From positions 86,924 through 150,923 of the forward strand of contig MNCI01003588.1 of the NCBI GenBank assembly GCA_015680685.1: a DNA stretch of 64,000 nt, written 5' to 3'. Shown here piece by piece: positions 44,995 to 56,839 of the stretch. The stretch comes from Gnetum montanum. Lineage: Eukaryota > Streptophyta > Gnetopsida > Gnetales > Gnetaceae. Position 1 is the first letter of the stretch. Each line of letters begins with the position of its first letter. The translations under genes and the position numbers were made by a program. The notes below the pieces were generated by a model. That model was not told where the DNA came from. It did not search any database and worked only from the letters and a program-made list of their open reading frames with translations.

Positions 44995-45166
44995 ACCAAT
45001 GAACTAGGCCATCGGTGCAGACCTTGTAGAGGTGTCCATTGATCTCCATGAAGTGTTTTACTTGGTCAATAAATTTTTGTTTCTTCTAGTGGTCCAACCC
45101 TTGTGGCATCTCTTGGGTGAGAAGATAGGTGAGAATGCCATCACACCATTTAGGCTTATTGGACAA

Positions 45167-46490
45167 TTATTTAGTTATAGCCCTAGCAAAGAGGAGTTTG
45201 TTAGGAAACATATAAGATAGTGAGATTTCTTCCTCTTTGTTGTTCCATCGTAACCGAGATAAGTGATTAGTGATCACATTCTCAATGCCCTTTTGATCTA
45301 CCATTGTGAGATCAAATTTTTGTAAGATCACTAGCCACCATATGACACAGGGGCTCATCGTTGGCTTATTTATCAGGAAGCAGATGGCACTCTGGTTTAT
45401 GTGCATAAAAAATTTGTATCCAAGCACATAATGCCTAAAATTTTCTAGAGAAAACACCACTACCATCAATTCTTTTTTTGTAGTTATGTAGTTTAATTGT
45501 GCACCCATAATGCTTTGGCTTGGACAGTGTATGTAGTATGGACATTTCTTGTCATCCATTTGTATAAGCATAGCTCCCAAGGCATAATTTAATGCATCCT
45601 TCATAACATGAAATGATTTGGACTAGTTAGGTGCTTGTAGGATTGGATTTTCTATAAGTTTTTCTTTTAGCTATTGGAATGCTTATTCACATTCCATGGT
45701 ATAGAAAAATGAAGCATCTTTCTTTGTCAGCTCTACCAATAGTTTTGCAATCTTAGAGAAATTCTCTTTGAATCATCGGTAGTAGCCAGTATGTCCAAGG
45801 AATGATCGAACATCTTTGACGATTTCTGGTTGGTGGGTTATTCCTTGGATGACCCTTATTTTTTTTGGGATCAACCTCACTTCTTGCTTGTGATATCCTG
45901 TGCCCCAATATAATGCCTTCCTAGACCATCAAATGATTCTTTTGCTAATTAATTCACAAGTTGGTTTCAACACATCATTTTAGCACTTACTCAAGGTGGT
46001 TTAGGGCTTGCTCAAATGTAGCTCGATAAGTGAAGAAGTCATCCATGAAGACTTCCACATCACTATTGATTTGTTGTTAAAAAATGCTAAGGACCAAGCA
46101 TTGGAATGGAGTAGGGGCATTGCATAGACCAAATGGCATCTTACGATATGTAAAAGTCCCCTAGGGACTTGTGATTGTTGTCTTGGCCAGGTCCTCTGAT
46201 GCAATTTAAATTTAGTTATAGCCACTATAACCATATAGCAAATTGTAGTAGAAATGCCTAGATATTGTGTCTAACACTTGATCAACAAACAACAATAGAA
46301 AATGATCCTTGAATGTTGCCATATTCAGTAGCCAAAAATCGATGTAGACCTGCAACTTACCACATTTCTTTGGTACAATTATGAGAATGGGATAAATGAA
46401 CCCTACCTTGAGAATTTATTTGATTTTCTCTTTGAAGATTTGCTTTAGTTTGGGGTTCAATCATCTCTGTGGCTACCTCTTTGGCTTCAT
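45167..46490 (-). pseudogene. Reverse transcriptase-RNase H of the nested element
   Basis: The RT reads in broken minus-strand frames from about 46,490. It has a KDHF...VDQVLD segment near 46,290, a YRKMPFGLCNAP-type block near 46,125, and the active site FMDD at 46,038-46,049 in place of the usual YVDD/YIDD. The RNase H-like part is an open 145-codon frame (45,167-45,604) containing ALGAMLIQ, LNYITTKKELMVVVFSLENFRHY and DQKGIENVITNHLSRL. At least ten in-frame stops lie across RT. Confidence 0.85.
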
Positions 46491-47079
46491 GGCTAGATTA
46501 GTGTAGATGCAATGCTGACATATCCTAGGATCAATGCCTGTGAGTTCAAGATATGACCAAGAAAAAGTTATTGACCATTTTTAAACTACATTCAATAACA
46601 TATTTTTTTGTTATATAGCAATATTTTCATTGATTATGATAGGCTTCCCATTTTTTAAGAACACATATTCCATACTAGCTAGTGGCATTTTTAGTTCAAG
46701 GGGCTCTTGCTTGAAATTTTCAGGAATTTCCAACTCTTCCTAGTAGGTATCATCATTTGCATCATCAGAGATTTGGTGATGAACTTACTCTAGTTCATCC
46801 ATGCCTGTGACATATGTGCATGTCAGGATCTCAATTGGTTCCATGCAAAGTGTGTTGCTCTCAAAATCAATGGTCAACCATTGGGTGCCCTCCTATTTTA
46901 TGGATACTATGTATAGACACCTTTGAATTTTTACCTCTAATGCATAATGCTTGCATACAGAGATAAGTGCTTATTTCAATGCCCAAAGTTTCTATACACA
47001 ATTGCACCATGTATCATTATACACAATGCATGGAACTCACTTCTTCTTGATCTTTCCGAATGCATTTTCTTTGGATATT

Positions 47080-47400
47080 TCTAGGGAAAGATCTCTAATG
47101 CCCATCCTTGCATCAATGGTGCTTAGCCATGCCCTTCCCATGATGATTGGTAAGTCCCCTTTTCAGTTCTCAACTTGGATCACTAGGAAATCAACAGGAT
47201 AAGACCACCCATAGACAGTGGTCACAATGTCTTCTACCAATCCTAATGGAATAGTGATGGATTGGTTTGCTAATTCTAATTTGATATTGCTTTTCTTTAA
47301 AGAAGGTAGGTTTCATGCGGTATACATCTCATGAGAGATCAGGTTGACACTGGAATTGGAATTGAGAAGAGCTTTGCATGGTCCATTCCTAGTAATCTAC
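47080..47400 (-). pseudogene. Protease of the nested element
   Basis: The retropepsin-like reading aligns with the copies at 18,685 and 51,160 (shared WSYPVDFLVIQ and IIMGRAWLSTID). The catalytic triad region reads LLNSNSSVNLIS (about 47,349-47,372), so Asp is replaced by Asn and Gly by Asn, consistent with G-to-A changes. Confidence 0.75.
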
Positions 47401-48169
47401 AAATAAATGAGAGGACTTCCATGATTAGCTAATTTCTTAAGAATGTTTCCAACATGGATTCAATCAGATATAGCATGAGTAAGCATCATAGAGTGGATCC
47501 TAGGGGATGTTTGGTTTGAAGGGTACTCAAAGGAAACTGATACATAGAGAGATGAAGGAACAAGGTTGTCAATCACAGGTGTAATTAAGGGCTTAGGTGG
47601 ACTATGTGGTTAGAAAAAAGGTCTTTCTTTGATCGAGTAATCAAACTACTTGATTGATGAATCAATTGTAGATTAATGACCTTGGTAGTGTTGCATTGTT
47701 GTAGTTAAGCTAGTAGTTCACCCTGCATAGGTGGAGCAGGTGGTAGTTGTGCAACTAGAGGAGGAAGATGTGCATGAGCAGGAGGAGGATAAGGGTAAGA
47801 GGTGGTATCCCTTGTTGTATGTGGAGAATGAGTTCAATAATAATTGTAAGGGTGGTAGTGAGATTGGAAAGTAGAAATGTGATTAGAGGAGTCATGTGGA
47901 GATAAGAGTTGTTGAACATACTACCCATATGGATTAGGTTGTCTGTAAGGGTATTGCTTCCTTGGTAGTGCCAATGGCCATGACCGTGGTTGCTGCTATT
48001 TTTGATATTCCTCATATGGTTGTGGTGGAGTTCTACTTGGATAATATTTTTGTTGCTGGTGGAACTACCTAGAATTACCTTGAGGATAAGGTAATTCTCT
48101 AGATGTTTACCTTTGTGTTAGTCATGGATTCAACACATACATCCTAGACTCCTGTAAGTGTGACACTAT

Positions 48170-50017
48170 GGGGAAACATCCCTTAGGATGTTCATACTAG
48201 TAGATGTCGCATCCATCATCATCATTTGATTCACTTTCTATAAATTCTTCTATTACAGAAATATTTCCCTTACCTTTTTGATAGGTATGTTCAACTTCCT
48301 TGTGCCTCCTACACTCATGAACACTACCTCATTCTTTGAACTCTTTAGCAATTTTTAGGATAGATTGAAATATGCTATTCATGGAGTTCCATAACTAATC
48401 AACCTTGGTCATAATTTTGGATTGAAATTTTTGGAGTGGCAAGGCTTTCTTATTTGTCACCTCATCAAGTGTTGATTTTTCCTCAATATCACAAAACTGA
48501 ACCTCCCTCTTTCAGATGGAAGGATCATGACTATACTCTTCTACACTTTTTCATTTTCTTAATTCATCTTCCTCTTTAGCTACTTGTTCAATCAATCTTT
48601 GGATATGATGAACACTTAATTTTGATGGTCATCCTTGGGCATAGACTTTAAGGGTTCTCCTTGTTTCAAACTGAAGCTCATTTACAATGTGGCAAAGTTG
48701 ATTCAGTTGAGAATAACCATGGCTAGGACACCTATGCATTAAGGAATAGTATCGACTGATGGAAGCATCCAAGGATTTGTGTTTTCCTTGTTTCCATCCT
48801 TGGATCTACCTTCTTAAGTTTGACACTTTGAAGTATGTTTGATATGTGTCATTGAATAATTCAAGCATTATAATACATCATCTAAGAGATTTTGGTTCTA
48901 AGGACTGATACCAATTCTTTGCTTCTTTGATGAGTGTCCATGGGAACAACTTAAGCTTTTGCTATTCATTTTCTATGTTCTACAAGGCACATGCATTTTG
49001 AAAAGCTTGAAGATGATTTTGTGGATTTGAGTTATATCCCCCTTCAAATTAGGGGATATTGTTCATGTTTAGCCTTTTGATCTAAGTATCCTTCACATGC
49101 CTTATTAGGATTTGTACTACCTTTGTAATTTTTAGCATACTTTGGATAGCCAGTAAAGGCTCATTGAGGCCTTGCTTTTAGTGCCTACGATGCCTTCTAC
49201 TACCCATTTGTTCATGGTGTTGCATCTCTCTTGAATGCTCATGCCCTTAGTCTTGCCTTGCCTAACAATCCCTTCAATCATTTTGGTCCCATTGGTCACC
49301 TTCATCACAGTCATGCCCCCTATGGTTGTGATTAGAGCTAGAAGAAGAAGAGGGTGATGACAAAGGCAAAGGGGAAGAAAAACTAGCACCATCATGGTAC
49401 CTACTACCACCTCTTCAATGATTGTGACCATGATCATGATTTTGTTTCTTGTCCACATCCTTACCTTGACTTGCCTCTTTGAATCCTTTTTTGTCATTGG
49501 ATCCATTCTTACCAGAACTAGGATTGTTAATTGTGGACTACAAGTTCTAGTTTTGACCTCCTTCACCGAAGTTAAAGAGAGAAATTTCACTAAATGGAAA
49601 ATCCCTAAAGAAGGGCTCTCCACCATAATTTTGATACAACAAGAGTGAGGAATCATTAAATCCTTTTCCCTTTGTAGATTCATAATGTTTTTCTAACTAG
49701 TGATCCATAAGATGTTGTGCCTTAGTGGAATGATAATCCCTAGCATCTCTATCCTGCACCATGTACTTAGCATGAAGTGCTTGAAGACCCCTTTATATAA
49801 GCATTTGTTGGAGCATTGTAGAAACGGAATGATCAGGTGGCAACATAATGTTGTACTCCATGTCACGCCACTGCAGCTATTCATCCTAATGTAGGATGAA
49901 GGTAAAATTTGGTACATACTCATCAAGATGGGCATATACCACTCGATATTGTTGAGGCACTGGTGGATGTACTTCATTAGACTTGGGTGGAGAATTTCTC
50001 CTATGAGAAGAAGACAT
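48170..50017 (-). pseudogene. gag of the nested element
   Basis: Starts at ATG 50,017 with MSSSHRRNSPPKSNEVHPPV. A His/Ser-rich middle (49,300-49,480) and a capsid-like FEGGYNSNPQNHLQAFQNACA block near 49,000-49,060 follow. A degraded knuckle GCDIY...YEHPKGC, second Cys lost, lies at 48,180-48,214. Several stops interrupt it. The long open frames at 49,132-49,683 and 49,693-49,977 are shifted frames of this gene, not separate proteins. Confidence 0.75.
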
Positions 50018-50157
50018 TTTATGTTAGAGGATAAAAATGTAGTATGATTTTAGAAATTGTTGTAGTTATTTTTGAAACATGATATAACTTTAAGGTTTGT
50101 TCCAATGATTTGAATAATTTTCACTAACTCTAGATAGTACATGAAACAACCAAAAGG

Positions 50158-50175
50158 TCCCAAGCAATAACACCA
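50158..50175 (-). other. Primer binding site of the nested element
   Basis: Minus-strand TGGTGTTATTGCTTGGGA, two bases from the LTR edge. It matches the tRNA-Asp-type PBS TGGCGCCGTTGCCGGGGA except at six or fewer positions, all C-to-T or G-to-A. Confidence 0.75.
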
Positions 50176-50176
50176 A

Positions 50177-51034
50177 TGATGAGTAGCAAGGTACCCCTAT
50201 GCCCAACCATATGAATCACTAAGGTGTTTACACATGATTTGGTCAAATTCTGTGGACCTATAGTTCTCTAGTGCACTAATTCTCTAGAAAGTGAAAGGGT
50301 TGTTGAGAATGTTCATTGTCTTCCCAACTACACTTGTGAAGCTCAAAGATATGGTTTAAGTGTAATTGAGGCACATGATTTTTATCATTTTTTATGTTTT
50401 ATAAATTTAATTGTCTACAACAAGAATGAAGGGTAGAGTAATTTAAGATCTAGTTTATCTATTGCCTAAATAGCCTAACATGTATTTGTTTCCATTTTCC
50501 AGATACATCTTGAACATGTATAGCATTGTTGGGCTACCAAACTTTAAGCATTTCTAGCTTTCCAAGTGCTACACATATGCTCGAGGTGGTCATGCTTCTA
50601 TTAATTACTAACTAGAAAATAATTGCTTAATTAAAGTGCATTAAAGTGAAGTGCATGAGAATAAAGTGCATGAATATTAAATGCATCAAGGAAACATTAA
50701 TCTATTCTTAGTGCTATAAGGATGATCATAGGGTTCATTTTTATTGTCATCACACTGTTGTGCTTAGGTACATTAGTGTTTGAACAAAGATCCATACACA
50801 CTTAGACTCCTATTTCGGGCACCTAGAAAATATTCTAACTCTAGAGAAAACGAACTGCAAGAGCTTTGCTTTTCTATGACAAAAATTGATATCCAAATTG
50901 TGATCCCAAGTGCTATATTTATAGGCCAACATATACCCTATGATATTGGATATTTGACATTGCATCCTATACTTCGACATTGGGTATTTGATGTTAAGGC
51001 TCCGATATTGGAGCCGGTCAATGATGACTCATCA
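50177..51034 (-). mobile_element. 5' LTR of the nested element (858 bp)
   Basis: Homologous over its whole length to the left LTR and in the same orientation. Bounded by TGATGAG and CTCATCA. The TATA-type CTATAAATA lies on the minus strand near 50,915. Confidence 0.9.
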
Positions 51035-51039
51035 CTTAG

Positions 51040-51909
51040 GTTCTAGAGTAAATTTGATATATCAAGAAACATACAAGGTATGGAACCTACCACCCTTAAA
51101 GAAGTGTAACAGAGCTAGCAGATTAATTTGTCATTGTTCCTCTAGGACATATAGAAGATGTGGTGACCACCATCAATGGGTGGTCTTATCCAACAAATTT
51201 TTCAGTGATTAATGTGAATGATAACAAGGAATTTCCTATCATAATGGGAAGAGCATGGCTTAGTACAATAGATGCTAAGTTAGGAATGAGAAGTTTATTC
51301 ATGGAAATCTCCAAGGAAGATGAGCAAAAAGCCATACATATGCAAAGAATTCCATGCATTACTGATGATAATAAAGGGTGTAGTTATGGACAAAAAGCTC
51401 AAAGGATCAACATAATCCTTACACTAGCCCACAACATATGGGGAAAACAAGTGTGTGTACATGAAGGAGCATGGGCCACTAAACCAAAAGACACCTAGTG
51501 GCCGAAAACTAAGAACTTAAAATTGTCCAAAACATGCATGGAATCATTTGACTCACTTATTACTCCTATCCTGAGAAGTTGATTCCAACTGAGAACTCAC
51601 AAATGAAAATATTAAACCATAATCATACACCAACAGATAGAGGAAATAAGGACTTAGAATTTGAATTTAGGAATCAACAAGAAAGTATAGTTGGACCTTC
51701 TAAAATGGAAAGATCATCTAGTCCAACAAGTTATATGTCCTCAAATGATCAAATTTCAATTACCATCAAGATTACATGGGATGATAACCAAAAAACTAAG
51801 TCATGAAGGATGGTATGTGAGAAACCTAGTGTATGATCTAAGGGATCTAGGGTCCATTATCCAAATACTTGTCCATGAGTTCAGTCATGGGAGAGATATC
51901 TTATCTTGA
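51040..51909 (+). pseudogene. Protease continuation of the old plus-strand element
   Basis: Resumes the reading cut at 40,939 with LGSRVNLIYQETYKVWNLPP, followed by a 112-codon open frame (51,160-51,498) carrying GWSYPTNFSVINV and FPIIMGRAWLSTIDAKLGM. The motif would be LDLGS across the insertion, with Ser of D-S-G replaced. After 51,500 the sequence passes through short frames into the post-pol spacer, so RT, RNase H and integrase are deleted. Confidence 0.75.
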
Positions 51910-53170
51910 TTTAGGAACTAATAAGTGTTTTTCAACTTTTTTATTTTCTAATTATTTTTTGTTTCTAATTTCTTGTTATACCTTTTCACATTTCTTACTA
52001 ATTTTCACATTCTTTGATATCTTTTTGTTCTTTTATACTTTCTAATTTCTTAATATTTTAATATTCTTTGATATTTTTTCAAATTATTTCTCCATTTTTC
52101 CATTTTTTCTATGGATTGAATCATTTTTCCTATACATATTTTTGTTAACTTTCCAATAAAACACACCAAATAAAGCAAGATGTAGTCCCAATAAGGCGAA
52201 GATTTCCTTATATTATCAATCATCAAGAGATTGATTACCTATACAATGAGACCACAACATCCATCCACCCATTCCAACAATAATAGGTTCTTACCATGGC
52301 CATAATGATATTCTCTGCACAATAAAAATAAGAATAAACTTGTGATCATTATGCTTGGATAGAAGAGTGAAGAACCAAGTGGGAATGACAAGGGTGTGAC
52401 ATCAAAGGAACTTGTGGATTCTCTTGGATTATTACGATGAGTTCTATCCTAATGCTAAGGATGTATTATGTCATTGTAGAACTAACAAAAAATGGGAGTA
52501 AGAATACAATAAGTGCTACCTTACCATGTCATTGGAAAGACATGTTACCCATGCTTGAAGGTAGTCCTCTAGTAAGGTTGACACAGTTAAAATAAAAAAT
52601 AAAAAAACCATGCACAAAATAAATTTATGGGGGTCCCACTAGAAAGATAAATCACCCATTCTTGAAGATAGGTGACTTCTCAAGAATATTGAAAATAAAA
52701 AGTGTAATAAATAACTCCTCCCTTGAACAACACACAAAGTGGTAATACTCCTTATAATAAGGGTAGTCTTATGGTTGAAAATCCTAGATATGAAACAATG
52801 CAATGCCATTCAAAAGTGGTTTGGACTTGATTTGTATCTTGAAAACAAGGGCTAATGATTACTTTAACCACAAATTACATAAAAGAATTTATTATGCCTA
52901 TGGTAAGATACCTCACGTCCTAGTCTCAGGAACCCTTCTATAGTTCATCTCACCTCACTGTATATGTAATCATAACCTTGTGGTTTTGTATAATATAGTG
53001 ATATTTTCCCAATCTAGTGATACTAATGTGTGTTTTTCTTGAAAAAATATGTCTTACATTCAACTTCTTAAGTGCCCAAGGACACTTTTAGGCATGGTTA
53101 TACAAGGGTACTAAGGGCTAGAGCTTACTTTGGGGAGGATGCACTTGTATAACTTTTGTATTTCATATTG
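51910..53170 (+). mobile_element. Post-pol spacer of the old plus-strand element
   Basis: T-rich tract (51,915-52,150) followed by sequence collinear with 1,190-2,470. Shared anchors include the CTTTGGGGAGGATGCACTTG string near 53,130. No coding content. Confidence 0.6.
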
Positions 53171-54045
53171 GACAAGCAATGCCACATCATCTTGTGCATT
53201 CCAAAACAATCAAGATTCAATAAATACTTCCCATACCATCTAATAATCTATCCATACATCTAAAATTCTTAACCCATCTCCTATTTGTTTAATAAACTTA
53301 TGTTGCTTGAGATTCATTCCTTATGAAATTTAAATGCCAAATTCTTGAAAATTATGCATCATTAATGGCCCAAGACCCTTTGGACAAGCTTCACATCTTC
53401 CAAACATTCTATTTGACGCATTGTTTTGCTAGAAAATTTAATGGAAAATTTGAAAACTTTCATGATGACATCATAGCCCCTACGATGTCATGCATATAAA
53501 AATAATATATATACACATGGAAGTTAGTGAAAGTTTTCATTCCTCTCATTTGTAGCAAGAGAATTTCTTGCAATTTTTCCTCAAAGCTCTTACACACTAA
53601 CTTCCTAAGGCCATAACTCCATCCCTGTAGCTCTGATTTCTAAAATTCTTGAACCTTTTTGATCCTTGATCGCTCAACTTAGTCATCGGTTGGAGGGGGG
53701 ATGGTGGTACATTATGCTAACATTAGAAAATTTGAGCCAAATTATTTCTAATGCCCAAAAGATAGTATAAGGATCAGTATAAGGAAACAATAAAGATATC
53801 ATTATGAATTGATTGAACTTAGGCCATTCTAATCATTTTGAGGCACCATAAGCAAAGAAATAATAACTATGAAAAGGCCATAGTGATTATGGATATAAAA
53901 CCTAAGGGGTTTCATTTTTGAAAATTTTCTAACTCTACAATCATAATAGAAGAGGACTTGATCTAACCAAGGGTATAAGAAAGGTAATGAACTATTAAGG
54001 ACTAATTTAGACACTTTAATAATTTCAAACCCTTGTTGATTACAG
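53171..54045 (+). promoter_or_regulatory. Promoter-like block ahead of the third ORF
   Basis: Contains an inverted motif pair GATGACATCATAG / CTACGATGTCATGC near 53,463-53,496, then a TATA-like CATATAAAAATAATATATATA. A long leader and an acceptor-like TTGTTGATTACAG sit directly before the ATG at 54,046. The position relative to spacer and third ORF equals that of 2,640-2,765. The regulatory role is inferred. Confidence 0.35.
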
Positions 54046-54960
54046 ATGGCCTCGAAGAGACCAATAGCTCAAGGACCTTTCTAGCATGGGAGAAAAAGAC
54101 TAAGAGGTTGTGGAGAGGCCAAGTAGGGGAACAAACCCCACAAGTTGAGTATGCGGAATAAGAGGCCCAATCATTTAGCATTGACCAACAAACTCCTATT
54201 ATCGAGTACTCTGCATAGGGAGAGGCAAAAGTTCCACCAATGCCTAAACAAGGACAATGCCTTACATTGTCTCTTGAATGCCTCCAAGAAATTCAAGAAA
54301 AATATATCATGTCCACGGTCCTTGTGAAGTTGAATTTTGGTCCTTTCATGAAGTTTGCCCAAGAATTTGTAAATTCGCAACTCTAAGCATCTTCCTTATG
54401 ACCTACTTTTTCTAACAGTGGAGAATGGAATCTAGGAGAAACATATCAATTTTGGTAGAACAAATAGGATGATGCAATTATTAAAATTCAAGGAGTCTTT
54501 GTGCCATACTCAATAGAGGTAATTGCCAAGGCCCTCAACATCCCAAATGAAGGGGAAAATGTGGCATAAATTTCTACTAGATTAGACATCAATACTAAGA
54601 GGTTGTGATTGCAAAGAGCATATGGCAAAAATGATAAAAACTAGAACGAGCTCTTGGTAGAAGAGAAAATATAATTCAAGATTGGAACCTATCACTTGTT
54701 TCCAATAGAAAGGTTCACATATGCAGCTAGAGGAAGTGCAATTTTGATGGAAAAATTCAATGCTAACATTATCCATCTATTCTTCCTTGAAATTGAGAGG
54801 CAATTCAAAGAGAAAAAGGAAAGGAAGCCAAGACATCCATTCCCTTGCCTCATTAGAAATCTATGCAAGCAAGATGGAATCTTAGGGTACACCAATGATG
54901 TCCCTAGGTAGGCCCAGAATGCTTCCTACATAGAAATGTTTAGCTAATGCCACCAAAGAA
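54046..54960 (+). pseudogene. Third ORF of the old Athila-like element, truncated
   Basis: Begins MASKRPIAQGPFLAWEKKTK at the first ATG after an acceptor-like site and reads on with interruptions through LTLSLECLQEIQEKY, a middle region at about 54,480-54,600, and a 71-codon frame (54,696-54,911) ending PFPCLIRNLCKQDGILGYTND. That last block matches 4,026-4,090 of the left copy. The coiled-coil and Pro-rich parts present there are missing, because homology stops near 54,960 where Tat-type repeats begin. Function unknown. Confidence 0.5.
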
Positions 54961-56640
54961 GGATCTATAGAGATTGAAAACATCAGTGGTTGGAACATGG
55001 AGGGGTTTGTGAGCACATAGTCCTAACCTTGGGTTTGCATGAGGACATACTGGAGGTGGAGATGGCGTGCCCAAAATGATCTTGTTGATCAAATGGGAAC
55101 TTACTAAATGTGATGCCAAATGATGTGAAGTATCAAGAAGTGTTTATAGTGTTAGCAGGGGTGAGCATAGTCAAGGTTTTCAATGTAAAATGAAGGTGTC
55201 AACACCTAGAAGTGCATGAAAATAATTAAAAATATAAGTAAAATGCTAAAAATGCAAGTAAAAATGCTAAAAATGCATAAGGAGAGAGTGAGAGAGAAAG
55301 TGACACCAACCCAAATGGGGTTAAGTGTAGTTAACTTCAGAAGGGGTGATAAGGTATGTAGTGTATAGTAGGTGCAATGGACAATGTGGTCATAGTCTTG
55401 GGGGTGTTTGGCCACAAAGATTGACATTCTGCCATAGTGTTTGTGCCTATTGGGTTAGTTGCCATGGTGTGCAATGGATTGCGATGGTCTACGATGAGCT
55501 ACAATGGTGTGTGAATGCCTTGCGTTGCCAAAATGCCAAATGCACTCAAAATTTGCTAATATTGCTTCTATTTTTCCCACCTCCTTTGAATTTTTTCAAC
55601 CCCTAAAATGTTGATGGCTAGGCTATTTATAGGCTTAGGGTTAGCATGAAATGTGGATTGGTTGCCACGTGCTAGTGGGACAGTTGGGACTACGCTACAT
55701 CCAACTATGCTCTCCACTAAGGCTAGCCGTGTTATGCTTTGCTCTGCTTTGATGAACTCCGTGGGACTGTAAGACTATGAGACTATGCCAACACTGTTGA
55801 ATGCATGTTCATGTGCTAAAAAGACTACAATGTACCTTAAAAAATGCAACTTTGGAGACTATACTCTAGGACTATGCTGTCCACTATCTTGAGTGGGGTT
55901 GAGTGTAGTTACAATTTTGGGATAAAAGGGGTACAAAAAGGATGAATTTTTGCTAACTATACTTTCTAGAGATGTGTTGGAGCTAAGTTGAATGCTGGTG
56001 GTGTGTTGTGGAGGCCTTTGGAGGCTATTCTGGTTGACTATGCTCAACTACACTTTGGATTGGGAAAGAGTGTAGTCCAACACTTAGGAAAATTTTGCAG
56101 AAAATTGGCCATGTGTTGACTATGCTTTTCACGAGAGGATAACTATGCTTCTAATTAGGGTCGAGTGTAGTCTCAGCACTTCAAAAAGTTTTGCAAAAAT
56201 CTGGCTTCCAGTTAACTACACTCTAGTCTAGTGGAGAGCATAGTCTCAACACTTAGAAAATTTCTACCAAACTAAGTCTTCCATGCTAACTATGCTTGAC
56301 TATGCTCCAAGGTAGTGGAGAGAATAGTCTTAGAACTTAGAAAAATTTGTAACTACTAGCTTGACACTTAGAAAAATTAGCAAACTAGCCTTTGTTTTGA
56401 CTATGCTCTCTATTGAGTTGACTACACTTTGGGGTAGTGGAGAGCATAGTTTCAACACTTAGGAAAAATTTGTAGCTTCTTGCTTCATGATGAAACTTAA
56501 GTAAAATTGCAAAAAATTAGTTTTTGGAGCTAACTACACTCTCCACTATGCTGACCACACTCTAGGGTAGTGGAGAGCATAGTTTAGTTACTTAGAAAAA
56601 ATTTTCCTCATGTTGACACTTAGAAAAGTTCGCAATCGAG
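54961..56640 (-). mobile_element. Tat-type element flank (gag start plus LTR-like sequence), left copy
   Basis: Collinear with 61,030-62,730. At 54,985-55,170 a minus-strand sequence resembles the gag-start region at 61,040-61,212 (shared CAACAAGATCAT and the AACCCCTC...TGTTCCA block). Everything to the right behaves as long terminal or subterminal repeat. Exact LTR edges could not be placed. It holds the minisatellite at 55,850-56,640. Confidence 0.5.
55850..56640. repeat. Minisatellite-like array with CTATGCTCTCCACTA / TAGTGGAGAGCATAG motifs
   Basis: Imperfect units of roughly 70-110 bp combine AACTAYRCTCT...CTAGGGTAGTGGAGAGCATAG, a short CTCAACACTTAGAAAAATTT, and a spacer. At least six are visible. 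The collinear region at 62,020-62,710 has a more degraded version with ACTCTAGAGYRTAGCC. Confidence 0.65.
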
Positions 56641-56839
56641 AAGTTGTAGCCCAAATTTGGTGGTGTTTCATTGGCCCCTCTTTATTGATGTCTAGAGGAG
56701 TGACTCGAGAGATGTTAACAAAGAACTACAAAACACCATAGTAGGCTTAGCATCAACATCACTCTTGCATGCATGAATGGATGTCATTACACCATGGTCA
56801 AGAGTGCTATGGAGAGTAGTATGCTGGGGGTAAATGGTG

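Larger units (their letters stand above)
40945..51034 (-). mobile_element. Complete but decayed Athila-like Ty3/Gypsy LTR retrotransposon, 10.1 kb, minus strand
   Basis: LTRs at 40,945-41,818 and 50,177-51,034 bracket gag, protease, RT, RNase H and integrase, all reading on the minus strand. A PBS adjoins the right LTR, a PPT adjoins the left LTR, and CTTAG is duplicated at both edges. The order gag-PR-RT-RH-IN is Ty3/Gypsy. The tRNA-Asp-type PBS and the KDHF...DQVLD RT motif point to the Athila/Tat branch. Every ORF has in-frame stops. By eye the LTRs are roughly 90% identical and differ mainly by transitions, so the insertion is old but younger than its host element. Confidence 0.9.

Noticed and set aside
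49132-49683. 183-codon minus-strand ORF in the nested element
   Set aside because: The neighbouring frame gives the conserved gag sequence; this frame gives Met/Thr/Val-rich nonsense.
55346-55606. 86-codon plus-strand ORF with Cys/Trp-rich content
   Set aside because: It is inside the Tat-type repeat, is not open in the collinear copy near 61,500, and has no domain.
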